A stretch of 63,927 nt of DNA from Nitrosospira sp. (lineage in GTDB: Bacteria > Pseudomonadota > Gammaproteobacteria > Burkholderiales > Nitrosomonadaceae): positions 1 to 63,927 of the forward strand of contig QIFK01000063.1 in the NCBI GenBank assembly GCA_003230615.1, read 5' to 3'. Positions 39,949 to 53,277 of this stretch are shown piece after piece. The notes beneath the pieces were generated by a model that worked only from the letters and a program-made list of their open reading frames with translations, made no database searches and was not told where the DNA came from. The translations under genes were made by a program, and so were the position numbers. How positions within the stretch are numbered: the first letter of the stretch is position 1; every line of letters begins with the position of its first letter.

Positions 39949-41490
39949 TTAATACGACCCACTCGATTTAAAGTCTTGAACTGCCGCATCGAGCTCTTTC
40001 TCAGTTTCGGCGTCAAGATCTCCACTGGTTTTAATCTTGTCCATGATGGCGCTGTATTTACTCCGCATATGACTTCTCAGCGCAGACTCAAATACCAGCG
40101 CACGATTTACTTCCACATCATCCAAGTACCCCTTATTGACAGCAAACAGTGTGAGCGCCATTTCAGCCACACTCAAAGTAGCATATTGGGCTTGTTTCAT
40201 CAGCTCCGTTACCATTTTTCCACGCTCCAATTGCTTACGGGTAGCCTCGTCAAGATCAGAAGCAAATTGTGCGAATGCCGCAAGTTCACGATACTGTGCC
40301 AACGCCAGACGCACACCACCACCTAGTTTTTTGATAACCTTGGTTTGTGCTGCACCACCCACACGTGACACCGAAACCCCCGCGTTAATAGCGGGACGGA
40401 TTCCAGCATTAAACAAATCTGTATCCAGAAAGATCTGGCCGTCGGTAATTGAAATTACGTTGGTAGGAACAAAAGCTGTAACGTCACCTGCTTGGGTCTC
40501 AATTACTGGCATCGCGGTTAACGAACCGGTCTTGTCTTTAACCTTTCCATTAGTAGCTTTTTCGACATATGCTGCACTAACTCGGGCACCTCGCTCTAGC
40601 AATCGTGAGTGTAGATAGAACACGTCGCCAGGATAGGCCTCACGGCCAGGCGGGCGACGGAGCAACAATGAAATTTGTCGGTACGCCCAAGCTTGCTTGG
40701 TTAAGTCATCGTAAATAATAAGAGCATCTTCGCCTTTATCACGGAAATATTCACCCATTGTGCAACCGGAATAGGGCGCAATAAATTGCATTGCTGCTGA
40801 TTCGGATGCAGTTGCAGCCACTACAATGGTGTATTTCATAGCACCGTGTTCTTCTAACTTGCGTACTACGTTTGCGATGGACGAGGCTTTTTGTCCGATC
40901 GCAACATAGATGCAAGTCATATTTTCGCCCTTCTGATTGATGATTGTGTCAATCGCAACTGCAGTCTTGCCAGTTTGACGGTCACCAATGATCAATTCAC
41001 GCTGACCACGCCCAACAGGAACCATGGCATCTATTGACTTCAAACCGGTCTGCACTGGCTGATCTACGGATTGGCGCCAGATCACACCCGGGGCAATTTT
41101 CTCAATTGGCTCCGAACCCTGCGCAGTTATCGGGCCCTTGCCATCTATAGGCTGCCCCAGCGCGTTGACAACACGGCCAATTAGCCCCTCACCTACTGGC
41201 ACCTCCAAGATACGGCTGGTACACTTAACAGTGTCACCTTCTGTGATGTGTTCATATGCACCTAGAATCACTGCACCTACAGAGTCGCGTTCAAGATTGA
41301 GCGCAAGTCCAAAAGTGTTATCAGGAAACTCCAGCATCTCACCTTGCATCACATCAGATAATCCATGGACACGCACGATCCCATCGGTAACTGAGACTAT
41401 GGTGCCTTGAGTACGGACTTCCGAAGTGGCATCAAGCCCTTCTATCTTGCTTTTAATCAGTTCGCTAATTTCAGATGGATTTAACTGCAT
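39949..41490 (-). CDS. atpA: ATP synthase F1 alpha subunit
   Basis: The non-catalytic nucleotide-binding subunit. The 513-residue protein has the P-loop [13 protein letters not shown] (about 169-181), the [17 protein letters not shown] Walker B segment and the [17 protein letters not shown] motif. It lies 3 bp before atpG. Confidence 0.98.
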   Translation of the reverse strand: MQLNPSEISELIKSKIEGLDATSEVRTQGTIVSVTDGIVRVHGLSDVMQGEMLEFPDNTFGLALNLERDSVGAVILGAYEHITEGDTVKCTSRILEVPVGEGLIGRVVNALGQPIDGKGPITAQGSEPIEKIAPGVIWRQSVDQPVQTGLKSIDAMVPVGRGQRELIIGDRQTGKTAVAIDTIINQKGENMTCIYVAIGQKASSIANVVRKLEEHGAMKYTIVVAATASESAAMQFIAPYSGCTMGEYFRDKGEDALIIYDDLTKQAWAYRQISLLLRRPPGREAYPGDVFYLHSRLLERGARVSAAYVEKATNGKVKDKTGSLTAMPVIETQAGDVTAFVPTNVISITDGQIFLDTDLFNAGIRPAINAGVSVSRVGGAAQTKVIKKLGGGVRLALAQYRELAAFAQFASDLDEATRKQLERGKMVTELMKQAQYATLSVAEMALTLFAVNKGYLDDVEVNRALVFESALRSHMRSKYSAIMDKIKTSGDLDAETEKELDAAVQDFKSSGSY

Positions 41491-41502
41491 TTCTTATAAC
41501 TC

Positions 41503-42039
41503 CTAGCTTTTAAGCGCAACAGACATGGCTTCCAGTTTTCCGCGCACGGAGGCATCAAATACTTCGTCGCCAATTTCAACTTTTACCCCACCTATCAATT
41601 CTGGATTGATGTTTACTTTTGCCTTTATTTTGCGCTTGAATTTAGATTCGAGGCCTGCTACTAAGTCTTTAAGTTGTACATTAGTCATGGCAAATGCAGA
41701 AGCAACTTTTGCCTCCAGCACCCCTTCGTGTTGTGTCTTCAATTGCTCAAATAACTCACTCACTTCGGGCAATACTTCCACCCGCTTACTTTCAACCAAT
41801 AACAACATAAAATTGCGCCCTTCGTCGCTGAGTTTGTCGCCACATATATCGAGAAGTAATTCACCCAGACGCTTAGTGGACACCTCTGGGTTGCCAAGAA
41901 GAACGCGAATACGTTTGTCATCTGCCACAACTGCAGTGAATTTCAGCATGCCAGACCAAGCAGGCAGAGAATTGCCTGCCTTAGCCAACCTAAATACCGC
42001 TTCAGCATAAGGACGTGCAATTGTGAGCGCTTCAGCCAT
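41503..42039 (-). CDS. atpH: ATP synthase F1 delta subunit
   Basis: Delta connects the peripheral stalk to the F1 head. The 178-residue protein starts with the family pattern TIARPYAEAVFRLA and ends with the conserved INPELIGGVKVEIGDEVFDASVRGKLE stretch, read here at about 143-170. It lies 3 bp after atpF. Confidence 0.96.
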   Translation of the reverse strand: MAEALTIARPYAEAVFRLAKAGNSLPAWSGMLKFTAVVADDKRIRVLLGNPEVSTKRLGELLLDICGDKLSDEGRNFMLLLVESKRVEVLPEVSELFEQLKTQHEGVLEAKVASAFAMTNVQLKDLVAGLESKFKRKIKAKVNINPELIGGVKVEIGDEVFDASVRGKLEAMSVALKS

Positions 42040-42042
42040 TGC

Positions 42043-42513
42043 TTATAGCTCTGCCTTAATAGTTGTAAGCAAATCAGCGTGAGCTTTAGCATCTATTTCT
42101 CGATGCAGGATTTTTGCTGCACCTGCTACAGCTAAATCAGCCACATGCTGACGCAACATTTCTCTAGCACGAAAAACTTCCTGCTCAACTTCTACCTTCG
42201 CGCTAGCAACGATGCGATTGCCTTCTTCCTTGGCGATCCCTTTTGCTTCCTCGACGACCTGGGAGGAGCGTTTTTCTGCTTGGGTAATGATTTCAGCTGC
42301 TTTTTGCTTCGCTTCACGTAGATTCTCAGCAGCATTTTTAGAGGCCAACTCCAACTCACGTTTTCCGCGCTCTCCTGCAGCCAAACCGTCTGCAATTTGT
42401 TTCTTGCGCTCGCTAAGTGCCTGCATGATTGGCGGCCACACAAATTTCATACAGAACCAGACGAACAGGATGAACATGATCGTTTGTCCGAGTAAGGTAG
42501 CATTGATATTCAT
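42043..42513 (-). CDS. atpF: ATP synthase Fo b subunit
   Basis: The peripheral stalk. The 156-residue protein has one N-terminal transmembrane helix (about 6-25, containing QTIMFILFVWF) followed by a long, charged coiled coil rich in Ala, Glu and Lys. Length and layout match E. coli b. Confidence 0.97.
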   Translation of the reverse strand: MNINATLLGQTIMFILFVWFCMKFVWPPIMQALSERKKQIADGLAAGERGKRELELASKNAAENLREAKQKAAEIITQAEKRSSQVVEEAKGIAKEEGNRIVASAKVEVEQEVFRAREMLRQHVADLAVAGAAKILHREIDAKAHADLLTTIKAEL

Positions 42514-42549
42514 GTGCGGACCTTTTTGGAATAATAGACGATGATGGCT

Positions 42550-42795
<246 letters not shown>

Positions 42796-42818
42796 CTATA
42801 AATAAAATAATGCAAAAA

Positions 42819-44097
<1,279 letters not shown>

Positions 44098-44145
44098 TAC
44101 CGAGGCTCTACGCGTGAATTCCAAAACTCAACGCGTGAAAGGGAA

Positions 44146-44174
44146 ATTTTAATGTTTCATGGAAAAACTGTCAA
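44146..44174 (-). promoter_or_regulatory. Sigma70 promoter of the atp operon
   Basis: On the minus strand TTGACA (44174-44169), a 17-bp spacer and TAAAAT (44151-44146) form a near-perfect promoter. The predicted start of transcription near 44139 leaves a leader of about 40 nt before the atpI ATG. Confidence 0.85.
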
Positions 44175-44267
44175 GGGATAACCCTCTGGGATGATATGCG
44201 ATGTATCCCCCTCAGGATCAACTAAAAGTAAAGTTCAAAGCCAAGAATGCAATACCTGTATGGTCTG

Positions 44268-45404
44268 TCAAGAAAATCTCAAGTGCTCTATTCCTTCGGT
44301 CAGATCTTTGTCCTTCGCTTCCGATCCCTTGAGTTTAATTTGCAATCGTAGCTCATTTTGAGAATCGGCATTCTTAATGGCATCCTCATAACTAATCTTG
44401 CCAGCCTCATAAAGCTCAAACAACGCCGCATCAAAAGTCTGCATCCCTAGTTCGGTAGATTTTTTCATAATTTCTTTGATCTCGTGAACATCACCCTTAA
44501 GGATTAGATCCGATATCAACGGGGAATCAAGCAAAATTTCAAACGCTGCCACCCGCCCCCTACCTTCTTTTATCGGAAGCAACCGTTGAGCAATTAACGC
44601 TTTCATATTTAACGATAAATCCATCAGTAATTGAGCCTTACGCTCTTCAGGAAAGAAATTGATTATACGGTCAAGAGCCTGGTTAGCACTGTTGGCGTGC
44701 AACGTACCCATGCACAAATGCCCGGTTTCAGCAAAGGCTATTGCATGTTCCATAGTTTCGCGCGCACGAATCTCACCTATCAGGATCACGTCAGGAGCCT
44801 GACGCAAGGTGTTTTTCAGTGCGGCCTCCCATGACTCGGTATCTATCCCCACTTCACGCTGAGTTATCATACAGTTAATGTGCTCATGCACGTATTCCAC
44901 TGGATCTTCTATGGTAATGATATGACCATGACTATTTTGGTTTCGATAACCGATCATTGCTGCCAGCGAAGTAGATTTGCCAGAACCGGTCGCGCCCACA
45001 AAAATAACTAGGCCACGCTTGCTCATCACCACATCTTTTAATACCGGTGGCAGTCCCAACTCGTCAAACGTTGGAATTGCGGTGGTAATAGTACGCAACA
45101 CCATTCCTGCACACTGTTGCTGGATAAAAGCGTTAACCCGAAAACGCCCTATGCTAGGCGGATGAATGGCAAAGTTACATTCCTTTGTAGCCGCGAACTC
45201 GGCTTTTTGCTTCTCATCCATGATGGCTTGCACTAGTTCCAAAGTATGCTGCGGCGTCATTGGCTGCTTGGAAACTGGAACCATTTTTCCATCGATCTTG
45301 AAGGAAGGCGGGAGACCAGCGGTAATGAACACATCTGATGCTTTTTTGCTAAGCATCAATCGCAACAGATCAAATACAAATTTTGATGCCTGATCTTGTT
45401 CCAT
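44268..45404 (-). CDS. pilU: Type IV pilus retraction ATPase accessory protein PilU
   Basis: PilU is a PilT paralogue that acts with PilT in pilus retraction. The 378-residue protein has Walker A GATGSGKST, the Asp box and Walker B LIGEIRARETMEHA, and the His box TGHLCMGTLHANSA. The AIRNLIRE motif of PilT is replaced by PLISDLILKGD, which marks it as PilU. It lies 51 bp after pilT. Confidence 0.96.
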   Translation of the reverse strand: MEQDQASKFVFDLLRLMLSKKASDVFITAGLPPSFKIDGKMVPVSKQPMTPQHTLELVQAIMDEKQKAEFAATKECNFAIHPPSIGRFRVNAFIQQQCAGMVLRTITTAIPTFDELGLPPVLKDVVMSKRGLVIFVGATGSGKSTSLAAMIGYRNQNSHGHIITIEDPVEYVHEHINCMITQREVGIDTESWEAALKNTLRQAPDVILIGEIRARETMEHAIAFAETGHLCMGTLHANSANQALDRIINFFPEERKAQLLMDLSLNMKALIAQRLLPIKEGRGRVAAFEILLDSPLISDLILKGDVHEIKEIMKKSTELGMQTFDAALFELYEAGKISYEDAIKNADSQNELRLQIKLKGSEAKDKDLTEGIEHLRFS

Positions 45405-45455
45405 GGATTGCTCCTAAATTTCTCTATTTCTCGATCATGATTATGCAGATAATTA

Positions 45456-46499
45456 TCATCCTGGGAAAATTTCTTTACTCATAGCCTTGGTACGGGCCTC
45501 AGCATTAGTAATGACATTACGTTTCACCAATTCAGTCAGATTTTGATCCAGTGTTTGCATGCCCACACTCTGGCTGGTCTGGATTGTTGAATACATTTGT
45601 GCCACCTTTGCTTCACGTATCAGATTACGGATTGCCGGGGTACCAATCATGATCTCGTGAGCTGCTACCCGGCCAGCGCCATCTTTCGTCTTGCACAGGG
45701 TCTGTGAAATTACCGCTCGCAACGATTCTGACAACATTGCGCGCATCATTTCCTTTTCCTCTGCTGGGAATACATCAATAATACGATCAATGGTCTTAGC
45801 AGCAGAGCTCGTATGAAGTGTACCAAACACCAAGTGCCCGGTTTCTGCCGCAGTCATAGCCAGGCGAATAGTTTCCAAGTCGCGCATCTCGCCAACTAAA
45901 ATAATGTCGGGGTCTTCACGCAAAGCAGAACGTAATGCATTGCTAAAGCTATGGGTGTCACGTCCAACTTCTCGCTGATTAATAAGACAATTCTTACTTT
46001 CGTGCACGAATTCGATCGGATCCTCAAGCGTCAAAATGTGCCCATGTTCTTTCTCGTTAATGTCATTAATCATTGCTGCCAAGGTTGTAGATTTTCCAGA
46101 ACCAGTAGGGCCCGTCACCAACACTACTCCTCGCGGCTGTTGAGCAATTTCAGCAAATATCTTTGGCGCCTGAAGGTCTTCCAAAGTTAGTACATTCGAA
46201 GGAATTGTCCTTAAAACTGAGGCTGCACCGCGTTGGGTGTTGAAGGCATTTACCCGGAAACGCGCTAGGTTAGGAACTTCGAAGGAAAAATCGCATTCCA
46301 GGTCTTCCTCATAGGATTTTCGCTGACCATCATTCATGATGTCGTACACCATTTCGTGAACGTCTTTGTGCTCCATGGCTGGCAGGTTGATTTTTCTGAT
46401 TTCGCCATGTACTCGGATCATTGGAGCCAACCCCGCGGACAAATGTAAATCCGAGGCCTTATTCTTGACCGCAAAGGAGAGTAGCTCTACTATGTTCAT
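45456..46499 (-). CDS. pilT: Type IV pilus retraction ATPase PilT
   Basis: PilT disassembles pili for twitching motility. The 347-residue protein has Walker A TGPTGSGKST, Walker B ILVGEMRDLETIRLA, the His box TGHLVFGTLHTSSA and the C-terminal AIRNLIREAKVAQM needed for retraction in studied PilT proteins. It is divergent from yggS. Confidence 0.97.
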   Translation of the reverse strand: MNIVELLSFAVKNKASDLHLSAGLAPMIRVHGEIRKINLPAMEHKDVHEMVYDIMNDGQRKSYEEDLECDFSFEVPNLARFRVNAFNTQRGAASVLRTIPSNVLTLEDLQAPKIFAEIAQQPRGVVLVTGPTGSGKSTTLAAMINDINEKEHGHILTLEDPIEFVHESKNCLINQREVGRDTHSFSNALRSALREDPDIILVGEMRDLETIRLAMTAAETGHLVFGTLHTSSAAKTIDRIIDVFPAEEKEMMRAMLSESLRAVISQTLCKTKDGAGRVAAHEIMIGTPAIRNLIREAKVAQMYSTIQTSQSVGMQTLDQNLTELVKRNVITNAEARTKAMSKEIFPG

Positions 46500-46636
46500 T
46501 GTGGTGCTCCGATAACAATGTTAGATTTGTATACGGCTTTAAACTCTCAAAATTGAGCAGGTTATAAGAATAATGCCTAAAACGAGGCAACATATGGTAC
46601 GAGCCAACTCAGGAAAACGAGTCAAGCTCGCAGATT

Positions 46637-48637
<2,001 letters not shown>

Positions 48638-48693
48638 CTAGTGGGGAATTCTGGAAAAAGCATTTACAAATAACCTGTCTTTGAAAAGATTTT

Positions 48694-50004
48694 CTATTTC
48701 TCTTCCGCTGCTCCTACAACAACCGTTACCATCCCTTCTGGGTGGATACGTCGCTGGAAAGCCTCCTTGATCTGCTCCACAGTTACTTTATCCACCGCCT
48801 TCACGTAGTCATCCAAGTAGGTGAGGGGGAGATCATAGAAACCTATCACACCAAGATATCCCATGATTTTCTTATTACTGTCTATGCGTAGAGGAAAACC
48901 ACCAATAATGTTCCCCCTGGCTGCGGTTAGTTCCTTTTGAGTTGGGCCACCAGCTATAAAATCAACTAACACCTTTTGAGTAATCATTAAAGCTTCCTCA
49001 GATTGCTCCTTCTTAGTCTGCAGGCCAATCTGGAATGGGCCCGCTTGCTTTAGAGGAAAAAAGCTGCTGCGGATACTGTATGCTAGCCCACGTTTCTGAC
49101 GGATTTCCTCCATCAAACGCGATGCAAATCCTCCACCACCAAGTATGTAATTCCCGACTAACAGTGGATAATAGTCAGGATCATCACGCTGTAGCCCTGG
49201 ATAGGCCAGCATAATATGACTTTGCGTTGCGGGATGTGTAATCCTTTTAATGCCCACTACGGGCTTTACTACTGGCGGCAAATTATTATCAGCTTTACCT
49301 TGAGGCAAATCCTTTGACAAAACCTCGGCAATGGCAGCCGCTTCGGTACGATTTACATCACCCATGATTGACACTACTGCATTCGTAGCTACATAGTGAG
49401 ATTGATAAAAGTCCACCAAATCCCTGCGCTGCAATATATTTAATGTGGCCACTTCACCCGAGCTACGTAACCCGTATGGATGATTACCATATAGCATTTT
49501 CATTAGCGTACGTTTCGCAATATAACCGGGTTTGGTTTCTGCTTCTTTCAATCTCGCAATCATTCGTGCTCTTTCTCGTTTCATGGTGTTTTCAGGGAAC
49601 TCCGGGTGTTGTAGCACTTTAGAGAGAATGTCCAAAGCTTGATTGCGTTCGCGTTTACTGCTTAAGGTTCTGAGCGACATACCAGCACGATCTCGATCAA
49701 AGTGGGCGCCTAGTTGTGCACCAACATCGGCTATTGCTTTAGAAATTTTGTCTTCAGACAAGCCGCCCGCTCCAAGACTAAGCAGATGCCACGTCAGACT
49801 AGCGCATCCTGATTTCTCAGGCGTATCGGCGCTACTGCCTGCGCTAAAATCCACGCTTATATCGAGCATCGGCAAATCCCGACTCTCAACAAAATATACC
49901 CGTGCGCCAGAAGATGTTTGCCAGTGTTGGATGGGAAGAGTGGCAAACGCCCATTGAGAGTAAATGCTGAATAACGTGATAAATAAAAAGCGTACTACTT
50001 GCAT
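48694..50004 (-). CDS. M16 family protein without the zinc motif (partner subunit)
   Basis: From the ATG at 50004, preceded by AAAGGG, the protein has 437 residues and a signal peptide ending WAFA. The position of the HxxEH motif reads SLTWHLLSLG, so it cannot bind catalytic zinc. The rest follows the M16 fold, including the IRQKRGLAYSIRSSF segment that contributes the substrate-binding arginine/tyrosine region. Such proteins pair with the catalytic M16 subunit encoded next to them. Confidence 0.9.
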   Translation of the reverse strand: MQVVRFLFITLFSIYSQWAFATLPIQHWQTSSGARVYFVESRDLPMLDISVDFSAGSSADTPEKSGCASLTWHLLSLGAGGLSEDKISKAIADVGAQLGAHFDRDRAGMSLRTLSSKRERNQALDILSKVLQHPEFPENTMKRERARMIARLKEAETKPGYIAKRTLMKMLYGNHPYGLRSSGEVATLNILQRRDLVDFYQSHYVATNAVVSIMGDVNRTEAAAIAEVLSKDLPQGKADNNLPPVVKPVVGIKRITHPATQSHIMLAYPGLQRDDPDYYPLLVGNYILGGGGFASRLMEEIRQKRGLAYSIRSSFFPLKQAGPFQIGLQTKKEQSEEALMITQKVLVDFIAGGPTQKELTAARGNIIGGFPLRIDSNKKIMGYLGVIGFYDLPLTYLDDYVKAVDKVTVEQIKEAFQRRIHPEGMVTVVVGAAEEK

Positions 50005-50101
50005 CGAAAACCCTTTATTGAAGTACCTTTTAAATCGGACGAAGCCCAAATTAATCTATATATTATTAATGCTCATCTAAACATGATTTAATCTTTTGTA
50101 C

Positions 50102-51502
50102 TCAATGCTGCAATCCTCTGGGCGGAGTAATGGAAGATCTCTGTACTAGTGGCTGTGGATCAAGCGTTGCCACTGTCAGGCTGTCCTCAATCAAATATTT
50201 TATTGCCACATCACGTACTTGCTCTGCAGTTACAGCCTGTAGCTTTTTTATAATCGTATCAAGATCGCGATACGATAGCCCGACAGACTCTAACTGGCCA
50301 ATCTGCATCGCTTGGTAAAACATCGAATCAAGCTGAAATACATGACCAGACACCACCTGGGCCTTGACGCGTGCAAGCTCCTCTTCAGTTACACCATCCC
50401 GTATAAGTTTTTGAACCTCACTATGCAGGGCCGTTTCCAGTTCCTCTACGGATTTACCTTCGCTTGGTGTACCGTTGAGAAAAAACATACTGGGGCCGCG
50501 CCCAGTAGAATCGTAGTCTGCATTTATCGAGCTAGCAATGCGTTGCTCTCGCACCAGCTCTTTGTTGAGTCGCGCAGATTCGTTACCGTCTAACACACCT
50601 ACAAGCATCTCCAGTGCATAGGGCTCCCAGTCAGCATCAGCATCGTGCAGAACCGGCGCATGATAGCCCATTACGAGATAAGGCAGCTGTGCTGGAGCCT
50701 TTATCATCAACCGTTTGATCCCAGCTTGTGGCGGCTCAACCTGTGGCTTACGAAAAGCCAAAGATAATAGTGGCCGAGATTTAATCTTGCCATAATATTT
50801 TTGCGCCAAGGAAAATACATCATTCGGGTTAACATCTCCCACTACCACCAACACAGCGTTGTTAGGCGCATACCAACGGTCATACCACTCTTGAGCATCT
50901 TGAACGCTCATGTTCTCTAAGTCGTTCATCCAACCAATAATCGGACGTCTATATGGATGCGATTGATATGCGACGGCCATCATTTTCTCATGTACCAAAG
51001 AGTGAGGCTGATCATCAGTACGCAACCGCCGCTCCTCCATAACCACCTTAATTTCTTTGGCAAATTCTTCTTTAGTTAATTTCAAGTTGTGCATCCGGTC
51101 AGCTTCCAGTTTCATTGCTAACGGTAACTTGGATTTGTGCAACTGCTGGAAATACGCAGTGTAATCGCGAGCGGTAAATGCATTATCGCGTCCACCTACT
51201 GCTGCGATTTGCTTAGAGAATTCACCGCCGCTAACTTTTTCCGTTCCCTTAAACATCATATGCTCCAGCACATGAGCAATACCTGTGGTACCGTTTAACT
51301 CATCAACGCTACCTGCCTTGTACCAAATTTGAGAGACCACTACTGGCGAGCGGTGGTCTTCCCTAACAATTAGCTTAAGACCGTTCTCAAGCATGTATTC
51401 GTGTGGATTGGCGAAAACCTCAAACGAAATCAGTGAAACCAACGCCAAAGCAGCAATCTGCAATCTAGGAGAATGAATGACGAAACAGGAACTAAACCTC
51501 AT
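50102..51502 (-). CDS. M16 family zinc peptidase (catalytic subunit), exported
   Basis: The 466-residue protein has a signal-like N-terminus (LQIAALALVSLISF EVFA region), then the inverted zinc motif GIAHVLEHMMFKG (HxxEH) and the downstream glutamate in the EEFAKEIKVVMEERRLR segment. It is probably periplasmic. It lies 97 bp upstream of the non-catalytic partner on the same strand and is divergent from ftsY. Confidence 0.93.
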   Translation of the reverse strand: MRFSSCFVIHSPRLQIAALALVSLISFEVFANPHEYMLENGLKLIVREDHRSPVVVSQIWYKAGSVDELNGTTGIAHVLEHMMFKGTEKVSGGEFSKQIAAVGGRDNAFTARDYTAYFQQLHKSKLPLAMKLEADRMHNLKLTKEEFAKEIKVVMEERRLRTDDQPHSLVHEKMMAVAYQSHPYRRPIIGWMNDLENMSVQDAQEWYDRWYAPNNAVLVVVGDVNPNDVFSLAQKYYGKIKSRPLLSLAFRKPQVEPPQAGIKRLMIKAPAQLPYLVMGYHAPVLHDADADWEPYALEMLVGVLDGNESARLNKELVREQRIASSINADYDSTGRGPSMFFLNGTPSEGKSVEELETALHSEVQKLIRDGVTEEELARVKAQVVSGHVFQLDSMFYQAMQIGQLESVGLSYRDLDTIIKKLQAVTAEQVRDVAIKYLIEDSLTVATLDPQPLVQRSSITPPRGLQH

Positions 51503-51591
51503 TTTTTAATAGCCCAAGTTTAAATAAATGGAATAAAATTTCACTTGCATAATAGAACAACGAACTATAACTAATACGACAGCCTACCAGA

Positions 51592-52575
51592 ATGCCAAGT
51601 TTCTTCAAATCTAAGCATGGTTCTGCCCCCGTCGAGACATTGACGACTAGCTGGTCAGCCAACGTCAGACGAGGCCTCACCCGTACCCGGGAGAATCTGG
51701 GCAAACAGTTATCTAACATACTCGGTAGCAGAAAGATAGATGAAGCCATCTATGAAGAATTGGAAACAGTACTGCTTTCTGCTGATATTGGAATAGATGC
51801 GACTACTTGGTTGCTTGATAAGCTACGTAAACAAGTCAAAAGAGATAGCCTGATCAATACAATACAATTAAAGGAAGCACTAAAAGAAGCACTAATTGCA
51901 TTGCTTATACCACTTGCATGCCCACTTGATACTAGCACGGAGAAACCATTCATCATCATGCTAACAGGTGTAAACGGTGCGGGGAAAACTACATCCATCG
52001 GTAAACTTACTCATTACTTTCGGTCTCAAGAGAAATCAGTGCTACTTGCCGCTGGCGACACCTTTCGTGCCGCTGCACGTGAGCAGCTTATGATGTGGGG
52101 TGAACGCAACAATGTTTCCGTCGTTTCACAAGAGAATAATGATCAACAAAAAGGTGATCCAGCTGCGGTGATCTTTGATGCGATTAACGCTGCAAAGGCG
52201 CGCAATATAGACATCGTATTAGCAGACACCGCTGGTCGTCTAGCTACACAATTACACCTAATGGAAGAAATTAAAAAAGTGAAACGCGTCATTGCTAAAA
52301 CCAGTTCAGGCGCACCACATGAAGTGTTGTTGGTTCTGGATGCCAACACTGGCCAGAATGCGGTTAGTCAGGTAAAAGCGTTCGATGATGCGCTGGGCGT
52401 CACGGGCCTTATACTTACCAAACTCGACGGCACCGCTAAGGGGGGCGTAATTGCTGGCATCGCGAGGCAACGCCAGCAGAACCCAATTCCACTGCGCTTT
52501 ATCGGAGTAGGTGAGGGCATAGAAGATTTAAGGCCATTTGACGCAATGGAATTTGTAGGCGCCTTGTTTGATTAA
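51592..52575 (+). CDS. ftsY: Signal recognition particle receptor FtsY
   Basis: FtsY docks SRP-ribosome complexes at the membrane. The 327-residue protein has a very short acidic/A domain, so it is nearly the NG core only. GTPase motifs are GVNGAGKTTSIGKL, DTFRAAAREQL, ADTAGRLA and TKLDGTAKGG. It heads the ftsY-ftsE-ftsX group, 48 bp before ftsE. Confidence 0.96.
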   Translation: MPSFFKSKHGSAPVETLTTSWSANVRRGLTRTRENLGKQLSNILGSRKIDEAIYEELETVLLSADIGIDATTWLLDKLRKQVKRDSLINTIQLKEALKEALIALLIPLACPLDTSTEKPFIIMLTGVNGAGKTTSIGKLTHYFRSQEKSVLLAAGDTFRAAAREQLMMWGERNNVSVVSQENNDQQKGDPAAVIFDAINAAKARNIDIVLADTAGRLATQLHLMEEIKKVKRVIAKTSSGAPHEVLLVLDANTGQNAVSQVKAFDDALGVTGLILTKLDGTAKGGVIAGIARQRQQNPIPLRFIGVGEGIEDLRPFDAMEFVGALFD

Positions 52576-52623
52576 TTTTTAACATTTTCCCTATACACCT
52601 CCACAGTTTGGAGACTTTTCAAT

Positions 52624-53277
52624 ATGATCAGCTTCAGCAACGTCTATAAACGCTACCCGAACGGGTTTGATGCACTGAAGAATATTGCTTTCACTATTAA
52701 ACTGGGAGAGATGGTCTTTATTACTGGACATTCAGGCGCCGGCAAAAGCACACTTTTGAGGCTGATTGCAGCTATCGAACGTCCTACCACCGGCGGCATC
52801 TTTGTCAACAACAAAAATGTTAGTACACTCAAGAACCGTGCAATACCATATCTACGGCGCAATCTTGGGATGATTTTTCAAGATCAAAAAATTCTATTCG
52901 ATCGTTCTGTATTTGATAACGTATTATTGCCATTGCAAATCTGCGGTTTTGATCACTGGTCAGCGGCCGGACGAGTGCGTGCTGCTCTTGACAAGGTAGG
53001 TTTGCTGGGTAGGGAAAAAGCGCGACCTATTACACTCTCAGGTGGTGAGCGACAACGACTATGTATTGCCCGCGCTATAGTAAATCGCCCCTCTATTCTG
53101 ATCGCTGATGAACCAACTGCAAATCTTGATGCTGACTACACCAAGGACATCATGAATATGTTCAAGTCGTTTCATCAAGTCGGAGTAACGGTTCTAATCG
53201 CCATCCCTGATGCCGAGTTACTTGGCGGATCCCAGGAACGTATTCTAGCTCTAAATCACGGGAAGCTAGCAATATGA
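52624..53277 (+). CDS. ftsE: Cell division ATP-binding protein FtsE
   Basis: FtsE with FtsX controls septal peptidoglycan hydrolases. The 217-residue protein has Walker A GHSGAGKST, Q-loop MIFQDQKILFDRSVFDN, signature LSGGERQR and Walker B ILIADEPTANLD. The H-loop is unusual: where the family has ATHD, this protein reads AIPD (codons at 53210-53221), so the switch histidine is replaced by proline. The stop overlaps ftsX by 4 bp. Confidence 0.95.
   Translation: MISFSNVYKRYPNGFDALKNIAFTIKLGEMVFITGHSGAGKSTLLRLIAAIERPTTGGIFVNNKNVSTLKNRAIPYLRRNLGMIFQDQKILFDRSVFDNVLLPLQICGFDHWSAAGRVRAALDKVGLLGREKARPITLSGGERQRLCIARAIVNRPSILIADEPTANLDADYTKDIMNMFKSFHQVGVTVLIAIPDAELLGGSQERILALNHGKLAI

Noticed and set aside
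45444-45460. ATAATTATCAT as a Fur box
   Set aside because: Only a partial match, inside the pilT-pilU junction where Fur control is not expected.
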